NCBI RefSeq assembly: GCF_006715175.1
Contig: NZ_VFMQ01000001.1
Span: 62,001-126,000 of the forward strand
Reading direction: 5' to 3'
Source of the DNA: Curtobacterium citreum
GTDB taxonomy: Bacteria > Actinomycetota > Actinomycetes > Actinomycetales > Microbacteriaceae
Length of the DNA stretch: 64,000 bases
The notes beneath the pieces are model-generated. The model was given only the letters and a program-made list of their open reading frames with translations, was not told where the DNA came from and did not search any database. Numbering within the stretch: the first letter of the stretch is position 1; the number at the start of each line of letters is the position of its first letter. Both the position numbers and the translations under genes were made by a program. Below, piece by piece: positions 44,887 to 54,313 of this stretch.

Positions 44887-45330
44887 ATGGAGCGATGGCG
44901 GAGCCCACGGACCTGGGCACGAGCGGGTCGGTGGCTGCTGCTGCCGATCGCCGTGCTCGACTGGGTCGCGCTGGCCCCCCAGCCCGTCGTCGTGATCGCG
45001 TTCCTGATCGCCGTCGTCGGCTTCGCCGGGATGGCCGCCGCGCTCATCGTCCGGATGCTGCACCGGTCCCGGGCCGCGATGGCGGGCCTCGGGGTCGTGC
45101 TGCTGCTCGGTGGGCTCGTGGTCCTGGGGCTCGACCCGTTCCCGGGCACCGTGCCGACGCTCGACCAGTGGTGGCCGGACGCGATCACGCAGCCGCAGGT
45201 CGTCGGCAGCGCGTACTGGAAGACCGCGGGACTCGGCGTCGAGCTCGCCGGGTTCGCGCTGCTCGGCACGCTCCTGGTCGTCACGCTCACGGGCGGCCCG
45301 GACCGCGCCCGGCGCAGCACCGTCCGCTGA
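44887..45330 (+). CDS. hypothetical four-helix membrane protein
   Basis: 147 residues with four membrane helices: WLLLPIAVLDWVALAP, VVVIAFLIAVVGFAGMAAALIV, AGLGVVLLLGGLVVLGL and GVELAGFALLGTLLVVTL. No family recognised. TACGGT ends 7 nt before the ATG (leaderless). Convergent with the GAF/PP2C-like gene. Confidence 0.65.
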   Translation: MERWRSPRTWARAGRWLLLPIAVLDWVALAPQPVVVIAFLIAVVGFAGMAAALIVRMLHRSRAAMAGLGVVLLLGGLVVLGLDPFPGTVPTLDQWWPDAITQPQVVGSAYWKTAGLGVELAGFALLGTLLVVTLTGGPDRARRSTVR

Positions 45331-45345
45331 CGGACCCGGCGCGCG

Positions 45346-46497
45346 TCAGGTCCGCCCGACCTGCACGACCGCGAGGTCCCGCCCGGCACCGTCCGCCGGC
45401 AGCAGGCCGCGCAGGTGTCCGAGCAGGTCGTCCGGGTGCGCGGCCACCACGTCGGCGAAGCCGTCGACGTCCGCCACCCCGGCGAGCGCGAGCGCCCCGG
45501 CAGTCAGCAGCACGACGCGGTCCCCGTGCCCGAGGTCGGCCGACCCCGTGGTGCGCCGGTGCCCGGTGTGCTGCAGGCCGAAGGGTCGGTCCGTCGAGCG
45601 GATCGGCGTCACCGACCCGTCCGCACGGGCGAGCAGGGCGAGCCCGTGGCCCGCGTCCGCCCACGTGACGCGGCCGTCCGTCGGGTCGAGCCGCACGTGC
45701 AGCAGTGACCCGACGGCCCCCGCGGCCGACAGGTCGGGGGTGAGCTGTGCCTCCAGGCCGGTGATCGCCGCGTCCACCGCGACGTCCGTGCGGGCGACGA
45801 CCGCGGCGCGTGCCGAGGCTGCGAGGAGCGCCGCGGCGCGACCGGCGGCGGCCACCGAGCCGACCGTCGCGTGCAGCGCACCGTCGGACGCGACCCGCCA
45901 GTCGACGAGGTCCCCGCCGCGTTCGTGCGGGACGACCAGTCCGTCCACGGTCCCGCCGGGCAGCACGAGCGGCTCCGGCAGCAGCCCCGTGAGCACCCGC
46001 TGGACCCGCGCGCGTTCGATCGAGTGGACGAGCTCGCGCTCCGCCCAGCGCGCGAGGTCACGGAGCAGGGCGACGTCCGCGGCGGAGAACTCACGCGGCT
46101 GCGCGTCCATCACGCACAGGGTGCCGACCCGGGTGCCGTCGAGCGTGCTGAGCGGCGCGCCCGCGTAGAAGCGGATGCCGTGCTCGGCGACCGCGGCGGT
46201 GTGGGCGAAGCGCGGGTCGAGCGCCGTGTCGGGGATCACCATCGGCTCGGGCGTGAGCACCGTCGTCGCGCAGAACTGCTCGCTCGCCGGGACGCTCGTC
46301 CCCTGGTGCCACCCGAAGGTCGACTGCGTCGTGACGACGTCGTGGTGGACGAGGTTGAGGAACGTCAGGGGCACGCCGAACGCCTCGTGCGTCATCCGGG
46401 TGATGCGGTCGAACCGCTCCTCCGGACCCGCGCCGAGGACGTCGAGCGCCTCGATGACGGCGGTGCGCCTGTCCGCACCGTCGAGCTGGTCGGTCAC
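45346..46497 (-). CDS. GAF-domain protein with degenerate SpoIIE/PP2C-like domain
   Basis: 383 residues. The GAF domain (about 15-160) shows RITRMTHEAFGVPLTFLNLV, CATTVLTPEPMVIPD and RFYAGAPLSTLDGTRVGTLCVMD. The C-terminal half has the order of a SpoIIE-type phosphatase (GGDLVDWRV, DAGHGLALL, GDRVVLLT), but metal-binding motifs are lost: the usual GDVxGHG is GSVAAAG and the usual TDG is TAG. It may be a ligand-sensing pseudophosphatase. The GTG start overlaps the ThuA stop by 4 nt, so the two are co-translated. Confidence 0.75.
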   Translation of the reverse strand: MTDQLDGADRRTAVIEALDVLGAGPEERFDRITRMTHEAFGVPLTFLNLVHHDVVTTQSTFGWHQGTSVPASEQFCATTVLTPEPMVIPDTALDPRFAHTAAVAEHGIRFYAGAPLSTLDGTRVGTLCVMDAQPREFSAADVALLRDLARWAERELVHSIERARVQRVLTGLLPEPLVLPGGTVDGLVVPHERGGDLVDWRVASDGALHATVGSVAAAGRAAALLAASARAAVVARTDVAVDAAITGLEAQLTPDLSAAGAVGSLLHVRLDPTDGRVTWADAGHGLALLARADGSVTPIRSTDRPFGLQHTGHRRTTGSADLGHGDRVVLLTAGALALAGVADVDGFADVVAAHPDDLLGHLRGLLPADGAGRDLAVVQVGRT

Positions 46498-47270
46498 CCC
46501 TCCGTTGTACCCGCTCCACCGGCGAGGAACCAGTCCCGCGGGTGGGGGTCCGCGCTGAGCGTCCGGCGCGCCGAGGTCGGGGTGGCCCAGGCAGCGGCGT
46601 TCCCGAGCACCCGCTGGACGTCCGGGTGGTGGTAGACGGGGTACTCCTGGTCGCCGGGCGAGAAGTAGAAGACCCGGCCGAGGCCACGACGGTAGGCGAC
46701 GCCGGACCGGAACACCTCTCCGCCGGCGAAGGTCGACAGGAAGACCTCCTCGTCGGGGCGCGGGATGTCGAAGTACTCGCCGTACATCTCCTGGCGGTCG
46801 ATGACGATCGGGTGCGGGACGCCGGCGGCGATCGGGTGCTCCGGCGCGATCGTCCAGACGAGCTCGCGCTCCCCGTCGTTCCGCCACTTCAAGGAGCACG
46901 TCGTGCCCATCAGGCGGGTGAACGGCTTCGAGTAGTGCCCGGAGTGCAGCACCACGAGCCCCATGCCCGCGTGCACCGCCTCGACCACGCGGTCGACGAC
47001 CTCGTCCGCGACCTGGTCGTGGGCGACGTGGCCCCACCAGAACAGGACGTCGGTGGACGCCAGGCGCTCCGCGGTCAGGCCGTGCTCGGGTTCCTGCAGC
47101 GTCGCGGTCGCGACCTCGGCGGTCGGGTGCTGCTCGCGCAGGGCGGCGGCGATCACGGTGTGCATGCCGTCCGGGTAGTGCCCGAGCACGGTCTCGTCAC
47201 CGCGGCTCTCGTGCACGTTCTCGTTCCAGACGACGATGTTCAGGGGACGGTTCTCGGTCGGCGCTGACAT
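46494..47270 (-). CDS. ThuA-domain protein
   Basis: 258-residue glutamine-amidotransferase-like protein of the trehalose-utilisation (ThuA) family: VVWNENVHESRG, LFWWGHVAHDQVAD, GMGLVVLHSGHYSKPF, EVFRSGVAYRRGLGRVFYFSPG. The Cys of true amidotransferases is not evident. A role in sugar metabolism is suggested by the family only. TAGCGT ends 7 nt before the ATG (leaderless). Confidence 0.85.
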   Translation of the reverse strand: MSAPTENRPLNIVVWNENVHESRGDETVLGHYPDGMHTVIAAALREQHPTAEVATATLQEPEHGLTAERLASTDVLFWWGHVAHDQVADEVVDRVVEAVHAGMGLVVLHSGHYSKPFTRLMGTTCSLKWRNDGERELVWTIAPEHPIAAGVPHPIVIDRQEMYGEYFDIPRPDEEVFLSTFAGGEVFRSGVAYRRGLGRVFYFSPGDQEYPVYHHPDVQRVLGNAAAWATPTSARRTLSADPHPRDWFLAGGAGTTEG

Positions 47271-47331
47271 GTCCCCGACGCTACCGTGCCCGTGTCGGCG
47301 GTCTCCCCGGTTCGTGCACCAGCATGTCGGC

Positions 47332-47787
47332 ATGACTCCCCGATCCCTGTTCCGTGCCGCCGCGGTGGCCGAACTCGTGACCTGGACGCTGCTCATCGCC
47401 GGGATGGTCCTGAAGTACGGGCTGGACGCCGGCGACTGGGGAGTGCGGATCGGCGGGAGCGTGCACGGCTTCGTGTTCCTGGCGTACCTGGTCGTGACGA
47501 CGGTCGTCGCGGTGAACCAGCGCTGGTCGGCGGGGGCGCTCGTGCTCGGGTGGGCGAGCGCGGTCGTGCCCTACGCCACGGTGCCGTTCGAGGTCGCGGT
47601 CGCCCGGCGCGGGATGCTCGAGGGGGTATGGCGCCGCTCGCCGGACGGTCGCTCGGGCGTGTGGGACCGCCTGCTGTTCTTCGTGGTGCGCCGGCCCGCG
47701 GTGGCGGCGGGCATCGGGGTCGTCGCGGTGGCGCTCGTGTTCTCGGCGCTGCTGGTGGTCGGGCCGCCGGTGCCGTCGCGGGGCTGA
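47332..47787 (+). CDS. DUF3817-like membrane protein
   Basis: 151 residues with four helices. FRAAAVAELVTWTLLIAGMVLKY and IGGSVHGFVFLAYLVVTTVVAV match the DUF3817 pattern (an integral-membrane domain of unknown function also found fused to transporters). CAGCAT ends 6 nt before the ATG. Confidence 0.75.
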   Translation: MTPRSLFRAAAVAELVTWTLLIAGMVLKYGLDAGDWGVRIGGSVHGFVFLAYLVVTTVVAVNQRWSAGALVLGWASAVVPYATVPFEVAVARRGMLEGVWRRSPDGRSGVWDRLLFFVVRRPAVAAGIGVVAVALVFSALLVVGPPVPSRG

Positions 47788-47850
47788 GGCGCGGGGGCGC
47801 GGGCGCGGCGCGCGCAGGCACGCACGCCCGAGCGGGCACGGGCGGGCAGG

Positions 47851-47920
47851 CGCACGAGCGGGCGGGCGCACGAGCGGGCGGGAGCGGGCGGGCGCACGAG
47901 TGGGCGGGCGCACAAGTGGG
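47851..47920. repeat. 16-bp tandem repeat array
   Basis: CGCACGAGCGGGCGGG at 47851-47866 and 47867-47882, a shortened AGCGGGCGGG, then CGCACGAGTGGGCGGG (47893-47908) and CGCACAAGTGGG. Purine/GC-rich, noncoding, no spacers, so not CRISPR. Confidence 0.75.
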
Positions 47921-47950
47921 CACGACATGCCGCTCATGTCCGCGGCGCGA

Positions 47951-47992
47951 GCCATTTCTGTCACGCTCGGCCCCGAGCGTGACAGAAATGGC
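47951..47992. repeat. 20-bp-arm perfect palindrome, AT-richer than surroundings
   Basis: GCCATTTCTGTCACGCTCGG, two C, then its exact reverse complement. The ATTTCTGTCA core stands out in this GC-rich intergenic region. Its position fits a terminator of the DUF3817 gene, but the tight 2-nt loop and unusual composition set it apart from the other hairpins. Confidence 0.7.
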
Positions 47993-47998
47993 CCGCTC

Positions 47999-48022
47999 AG
48001 CGGGCCAGCGGGCCAGCGGGCC
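47999..48022. repeat. 8-bp tandem repeat x3
   Basis: AGCGGGCC three times head to tail, directly after the 47951 palindrome. Confidence 0.7.
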
Positions 48023-48051
48023 AGCTGAGCAGCGCGGGCGCACGCACAGAC

Positions 48052-48093
48052 GGACGGGAGGCACGGTGCCAGCTGGCACCGTGCCTCCCGTCC
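48052..48093. terminator. 42-bp perfect palindrome after icd, GGACGGGAGGC family
   Basis: Two exact 21-bp arms with no loop; the left arm starts GGACGGGAGGCACGGTGCCA. It ends 15 bp beyond the icd stop on the minus strand and probably terminates icd. It is the most perfect copy of the family with 20211, 54109, 54171 and 59401. Confidence 0.8.
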
Positions 48094-48107
48094 TTACCGG
48101 CGCGCGT

Positions 48108-50318
<2,211 letters not shown>

Positions 50319-50374
50319 GCTGGCGGGTACTCCCTTGTTCAACCGTCGGTACGTCCACGCTACTCGGGGTGCGG

Positions 50375-50394
50375 GATGTCTCGACATCAAGATA
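50375..50394. promoter_or_regulatory. dyad upstream of icd
   Basis: GATGTC-TC-GACATC is a perfect 6-2-6 inverted repeat; the overlapping 16-mer TCTCGACATCAAGATA is itself an imperfect dyad. It lies between divergent icd and the 121-residue gene, in a region of lower GC. The regulator is not known to me. Confidence 0.5.
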
Positions 50395-50527
50395 CCTGGT
50401 CCGGCGCGTATGCGACAGGCGTCCGGCTCGCCTCCGGCAGACGTCCAGCGGATGTCCGGGAGGAACATCGGACGCTCTTGGGAATGTCGCGTTCCATGGT
50501 CTCCCGCAGGACCGACAGGAGCGCGAC

Positions 50528-50893
50528 ATGGGCAGGGAACGACGAACACCGGCCGACTTCGGGTGGACCGCTGACGACCTGCGGTCGGCCTACGCCGTGG
50601 ACGGCAGCGGTCCGCACCGGTACGCACCGGACGGCGCGGGGCCGTTCTCCTACGATCCCGACGGGTGCGGGCCGTGGCTCGTCGGGCCGGAGCCGCGTCG
50701 CGGGGCAGCCCGCTTCGCCCCACGCACCCGCGGATCCGCCTCGCGACTCCGTCGACTCGGGACGACCGTGACGGCCGGCGCGCTCGCGCTCGTCCTGGCC
50801 GTGGGGAGCGTGGCCCTCGTGGCGCACCACGCTCCTCCACACCCGGGGGCGCAGGCATCAGCCGTCCACAGCTCGGCGGACGACGCCACCTGA
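50528..50893 (+). CDS. 121-residue membrane-anchored protein with DGxGP repeats
   Basis: Unrecognised protein. After a charged start come three repeats built on DGxGP ([27 protein letters not shown]; about residues 24-52), an Arg-rich stretch ([11 protein letters not shown]), then one membrane helix ([23 protein letters not shown]) and a short Ser/Ala tail. The Arg cluster before the helix suggests the repeats stay in the cytoplasm. AGGAG precedes the ATG by 6 nt. Divergent from icd. Confidence 0.65.
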   Translation: MGRERRTPADFGWTADDLRSAYAVDGSGPHRYAPDGAGPFSYDPDGCGPWLVGPEPRRGAARFAPRTRGSASRLRRLGTTVTAGALALVLAVGSVALVAHHAPPHPGAQASAVHSSADDAT

Positions 50894-50940
50894 GCCGGAG
50901 CGGCGCGCCAGCCTGGACGCATGACCGAGCGAGTGGCTGA

Positions 50941-51429
50941 TCAGGCGGTGATCCGGAAGACCCGGACACCCGAGGCACGCAGGCCCGCGACGCCCAGGCG
51001 GTCCCGCAGGTTCCGGAAGGGGCGCTTGAAGCCCGACGACGCCGATGCAGCGCCGATCTGGTGCAGCACCTCGGACGTCAGGGTCCGCTCGACCTTCGGC
51101 GCCAGCCGGGTCACCCCGGAGACGGTGATCACGACGCGGACCGCGTTCGGCGCGAGCAGCGGCGCGATGAGCTCGGCGGCCTCGTGCGCACGGTGGAACG
51201 CGGGGTCCTCGCCGGGACGGCGGATCGCGATGACGGCGAGCTCGGCCTCGGCGGAGCAGTGCGGATCGGGCAGGTCATCCACGCCGACGACGCGCATCCG
51301 GGTGGCGTCCACCCCGGCCCGCACGGCCGCGGCGCGGAGCACCGGGAGCAGCTCCTGGGAACCCGCGAGCACGACCTCGGCGGTCGCGAGGTCGATCGGT
51401 TCGTGTCGCTCCCGCGGCGTTCGGGCCAT
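50941..51429 (-). CDS. 162-residue hypothetical protein
   Basis: Soluble alpha/beta protein: [69 protein letters not shown], ending GVRVFRITA. The alternation of hydrophobic strands and helices suggests a Rossmann-like fold but no family is recognised. GGAAGGA lies 8 nt before the ATG, and TAGTGT (51465-51460 on its strand) gives a conventional leadered promoter. Confidence 0.65.
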   Translation of the reverse strand: MARTPRERHEPIDLATAEVVLAGSQELLPVLRAAAVRAGVDATRMRVVGVDDLPDPHCSAEAELAVIAIRRPGEDPAFHRAHEAAELIAPLLAPNAVRVVITVSGVTRLAPKVERTLTSEVLHQIGAASASSGFKRPFRNLRDRLGVAGLRASGVRVFRITA

Positions 51430-51591
51430 GGCGCAGGTCCTTCCGGTCGCTGGACTCGGACACTACCGATCCCGCACCCAGCCGGCACGCAGCGCACGGA
51501 TCGGATCAGGAGCCTCCCAGCCGTTCGGTAACGGGAAGATCACGACGAGGCCTGTACAAAGCGACAGACTCGTGCAGAATGGTGGGCGGCC

Positions 51592-52671
51592 ATGACGACG
51601 ACACACGACCACGACCAGCAGCAGCCGGGGACCCCGGTCGTGCACCTGTCCCGTCGCGCTGCCCTCGAGGCCGAGCGCGCCGCGGCCCGGAAGCCCGCAC
51701 GCCGCCCCCGCTCCGCCCGCCCCCGCATCACGCACACCGACGCTCCCGGCGCCCCCGTTGCCTCCGCTCGGGCGGTCACGACCGCCGCTCCCGCAGCTGC
51801 GACACCCGCCTCGACCGCTGCGGCCCCCGCCCCGACGGCTGCGACCCCCGCACCGACCACGAAGCGCGCGGGTGAGCGCACCGCCGCCGCCCGCGTCGCC
51901 ACCGAGCACGTGGACGCCCGGATCACCAAGGTCGTCCGCCGCCGGAGCTCTGCGCCGGTGCAGGCCGTCCCCCGTGCCTCCCGGCCGACCCGCAGCCACC
52001 GCGCCAGCCGCATCACGCTCACCAGCGCGGCAGCGGCCCTCGCGATGTTCGCCGCGTCGGCGATGCCGGCGCACGCGAGCGTCGGGTCGTCGACCGCGAC
52101 GTCGACCATCGCGCCGATCATCCGCACGCAGGACTACGCGGTGACCCAGGCCGTCGCTGCGAACGGTCTCGACCGCGACGGGTTCACCGTCGGCGGCGGC
52201 ACGGCCGGTTCACCCGGCACGTCGGTGTCCTACGGCGGCGAGGTCCGGTCGCCGTTCCCCGGTCCGGTGCGGATGAGCTCGGGCTTCGGGTACCGCTCCG
52301 CACCGTGCGGCGCCTGCTCGTCCCTGCACCAGGGGCTCGACTTCAACCCGGGCATGGGGGCGCCGATCGGTGCCGTCGCCGCGGGCAAGGTCCGGGTCTC
52401 CGGCACGTACTTCTCGTACGGCACGGCGGTCATCATCGACCACGTCATCGACGGCCGGAAGGTCGCGACGCTGTACGGGCACATGATCCCGGGCTCGTCG
52501 CCGCTCAAGGCCGGCGACACGGTCGAGGCGGGGGAGTTCATCGGCAAGGTCGGGTCCTCCGGGGTCTCGACCGGGGCGCATCTGCACCTCGAGGTCCTGA
52601 TGGACGGCGTCACCCCGATCGACCCCGAAGCGTGGCTCGAAGCCCGGATCGGCCGCTCCCTGACGACCTGA
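51592..52671 (+). CDS. M23-family peptidoglycan metallopeptidase
   Basis: 359-residue cell-wall hydrolase. A long Ala/Pro/Arg-rich N-terminus (residues 1-135) precedes a membrane or signal segment (ITLTSAAAALAMFAASAMPAHA) and the LytM domain: SSGFGYRSAPCGACSSLHQGLDF (zinc His and Asp), ATLYGHM, and GAHLHLEVLMDG (HLH zinc motif). It cleaves cross-links in peptidoglycan outside the membrane. The upstream region has a small hairpin CCGTT-CGGT-AACGG (51521-51534) and CAGAAT as a possible -10 box. Confidence 0.88.
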   Translation: MTTTHDHDQQQPGTPVVHLSRRAALEAERAAARKPARRPRSARPRITHTDAPGAPVASARAVTTAAPAAATPASTAAAPAPTAATPAPTTKRAGERTAAARVATEHVDARITKVVRRRSSAPVQAVPRASRPTRSHRASRITLTSAAAALAMFAASAMPAHASVGSSTATSTIAPIIRTQDYAVTQAVAANGLDRDGFTVGGGTAGSPGTSVSYGGEVRSPFPGPVRMSSGFGYRSAPCGACSSLHQGLDFNPGMGAPIGAVAAGKVRVSGTYFSYGTAVIIDHVIDGRKVATLYGHMIPGSSPLKAGDTVEAGEFIGKVGSSGVSTGAHLHLEVLMDGVTPIDPEAWLEARIGRSLTT

Positions 52672-52729
52672 GGTCGGGCCGCACCCCGCATGCACAGCAC
52701 TCGTGCAGCACCGGTGCGGTGACGTCCCA

Positions 52730-52749
52730 GTGATCCTGTGCAGGATCAC
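52730..52749. promoter_or_regulatory. operator-like inverted repeat over the -10 box
   Basis: GTGATCCTG-TG-CAGGATCAC, perfect 9-bp arms with a 2-bp centre. Its right arm contains CAGGAT (52741-52746), the -10 box 7 nt before the ATG at 52754, so a protein bound here would block transcription. Confidence 0.65.
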
Positions 52750-52753
52750 AGCC

Positions 52754-52810
52754 ATGGACGATCACCACAGACCGCCCGCCCGTCGTCGACCCACCGAGGT
52801 GTCCCGCTGA
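52754..52810 (+). CDS. 18-residue leader peptide before the CNNM gene
   Basis: Leaderless start (CAGGAT, 7 nt, ATG) opens MDDHHRPPARRRPTEVSR, whose stop overlaps the next ATG by one base (TGATG). His-, Pro- and Arg-rich. It probably delivers ribosomes to the CNNM gene by coupling and could also sense translation of Arg or Pro codons. Confidence 0.5.
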   Translation: MDDHHRPPARRRPTEVSR

Positions 52811-54102
52811 TGGGCACCGACACCTGGATCGCCTTCGGGCTCGTCATCCTCTTCGTGCTCGTCGGCGGCGTGTTCGCCGCCGCCGAGATCGCCCTCGTCT
52901 CGCTCCGTGAGTCCCAGCTGCAGCAACTCGAACGCCGTGGCTCCCGCGGGGCCCGGGTCGCCGCGCTCGGCCGGGACCCGAACCGGTTCCTGTCCGCCGT
53001 GCAGATCGGCGTCACGGTGGCGGGGTTCTTCTCGGCCGCCTACGGTGCGTCGTCGATCGCCCCGGACGTGGCCCCGCTGCTGATGGGGATCGGGCTCGAC
53101 CGGGGCGCCGCCGAGGCGATCGCCCTCGTGCTGATGACCCTCGTCATCGCGTACCTGTCGCTCGTGTTCGGCGAGCTCGTCCCGAAGCGGCTCGCCCTGC
53201 AGCGCGCCGAGGGCTTCTCGATGGCCGTCGCACCGACGCTCGACCGCTTCGCGACCGCCATGCGCCCGGTCATCTGGGTGCTGTCGAAGACCACGAACGC
53301 CGTCGTCCGGCTGCTCGGCGGCGACCCGGACGCCCGCAGCGAGTCGATGAGCACCGAGGAGCTCCGCGGCCTGGTCGAGGACCACGACGCCATCGACGCA
53401 CAGGGACGCCGGATCGCCCGGAGCGCCCTCGACGCCGGCGACCGGATCCTCCGCGAGTCGATGCGCCCCTGGTACGACGTCTCGACGATCGACGCCGCGA
53501 TGACGATCGCCGACGCCACGGACCACGCCATCGAGGTCGGCCACACCCGGTACCTCGTGACCGCGGGCTCCCGCGACGACGTCGCCGGCTTCGTGCACCT
53601 CCGCGACCTCCTGCGCCCCGCCGACCCGACCGCGTCGGTCGCCACCCTCGTGCGGCCGGTGCTCGCCCTGCCGGAGACGAAGTCGCTCTCCGGCGCGATC
53701 GCCGACATGCGGACCGACGGACACCAGATCGCCCTCGTCGTGGACGAGTACGGCGGCAGCTCCGGCATGGTCACGCTCGAGGCGTTGCTCGAGGACCTCG
53801 TCGGTCGCATCCGCGACGAGTACGACGAGCCCGCGGCCGAGACCGACGGCATCGACGGCGCGACGGTGCTCGAGGACCTCGCCGCCGACGGTGGCCCGGA
53901 GCTGCCCGACGGCGACTACGAGACCGTCGGCGGGCTCGTGCAGGTCCGCCTCGACCGGGTGCCCCGCGTCGGTGACGTTGTCGAGGCCGGGGACCACCGG
54001 CTCGAGGTCACCGCCATGCACGGTCACCGTGTCGCGCGGGTGCGGATCACCCCCCGCGTGCCCGCGCCGGCAGAGCCGCCCGCCCCGGTCGCCCAGGTCT
54101 GA
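52810..54102 (+). CDS. CNNM/CorC-type hemolysin-family membrane protein
   Basis: 430 residues. DUF21/CNNM membrane domain (residues 1-190; GGVFAAAEIALVSLRESQL, LVFGELVPKRLALQRAE), a pair of CBS domains (LRESMRPWYDVSTI ... ALVVDEYGGSSGMVTLEALLEDLVG), and the C-terminal CorC_HlyC domain (YETVGGLVQVRLDRVPRVGD). Relatives export magnesium or cobalt. The start is coupled to the upstream 18-residue frame; GAGGTG also precedes it. Confidence 0.9.
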   Translation: MGTDTWIAFGLVILFVLVGGVFAAAEIALVSLRESQLQQLERRGSRGARVAALGRDPNRFLSAVQIGVTVAGFFSAAYGASSIAPDVAPLLMGIGLDRGAAEAIALVLMTLVIAYLSLVFGELVPKRLALQRAEGFSMAVAPTLDRFATAMRPVIWVLSKTTNAVVRLLGGDPDARSESMSTEELRGLVEDHDAIDAQGRRIARSALDAGDRILRESMRPWYDVSTIDAAMTIADATDHAIEVGHTRYLVTAGSRDDVAGFVHLRDLLRPADPTASVATLVRPVLALPETKSLSGAIADMRTDGHQIALVVDEYGGSSGMVTLEALLEDLVGRIRDEYDEPAAETDGIDGATVLEDLAADGGPELPDGDYETVGGLVQVRLDRVPRVGDVVEAGDHRLEVTAMHGHRVARVRITPRVPAPAEPPAPVAQV

Positions 54103-54108
54103 CCCACC

Positions 54109-54150
54109 GGACGGGAGGCGCGGTGACAGCCCGCACCGTGCCTCCAGTCC
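54109..54150. repeat. GGACGGGAGGC palindrome, tandem copy A
   Basis: Starts GGACGGGAGGCGCGGTGACA and ends CACCGTGCCTCCAGTCC; imperfect hairpin, 7 bp past the CNNM stop. Confidence 0.75.
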
Positions 54151-54170
54151 GTCAGCCGGTCACCCGCCAC

Positions 54171-54212
54171 GGACGGGAGGCGCGGTGCCAGCCCGCACCG
54201 TGCCTCCAGTCC
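54171..54212. repeat. GGACGGGAGGC palindrome, tandem copy B
   Basis: Identical to copy A except one base (GTGCCAG for GTGACAG), starting 62 bp after it. A recent duplication, since the mismatches within the hairpin are the same in both. Confidence 0.75.
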
Positions 54213-54313
54213 GCCTGTCGGTCACCCCGCGACGGTCGCGAGCCGTCCCGACGGGCGTCACCGGCACTGGCGGTACCTGTCTCGGGGCCGGTCCCGCGAC
54301 GTAGGCTCGATGC

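Larger units (their letters stand above)
47788..48107. other. 320-bp repeat-filled intergenic region
   Basis: No gene. It lies between convergent genes and holds, in order: about four copies of a 16-bp repeat (47851-47920), a 20-bp-arm palindrome (47951-47992), three AGCGGGCC units (47999-48022) and a 42-bp perfect palindrome (48052-48093). These are listed separately. Confidence 0.7.

Noticed and set aside
47851..47920. Possible CRISPR array
   Set aside because: The repeats are directly adjacent with no unique spacers and there are no cas genes.
51481..51591. Riboswitch (c-di-AMP type) before the M23 peptidase
   Set aside because: Only a short CCGTT/AACGG hairpin and a GGTAACGG string are present; the conserved core and length of that riboswitch are not.
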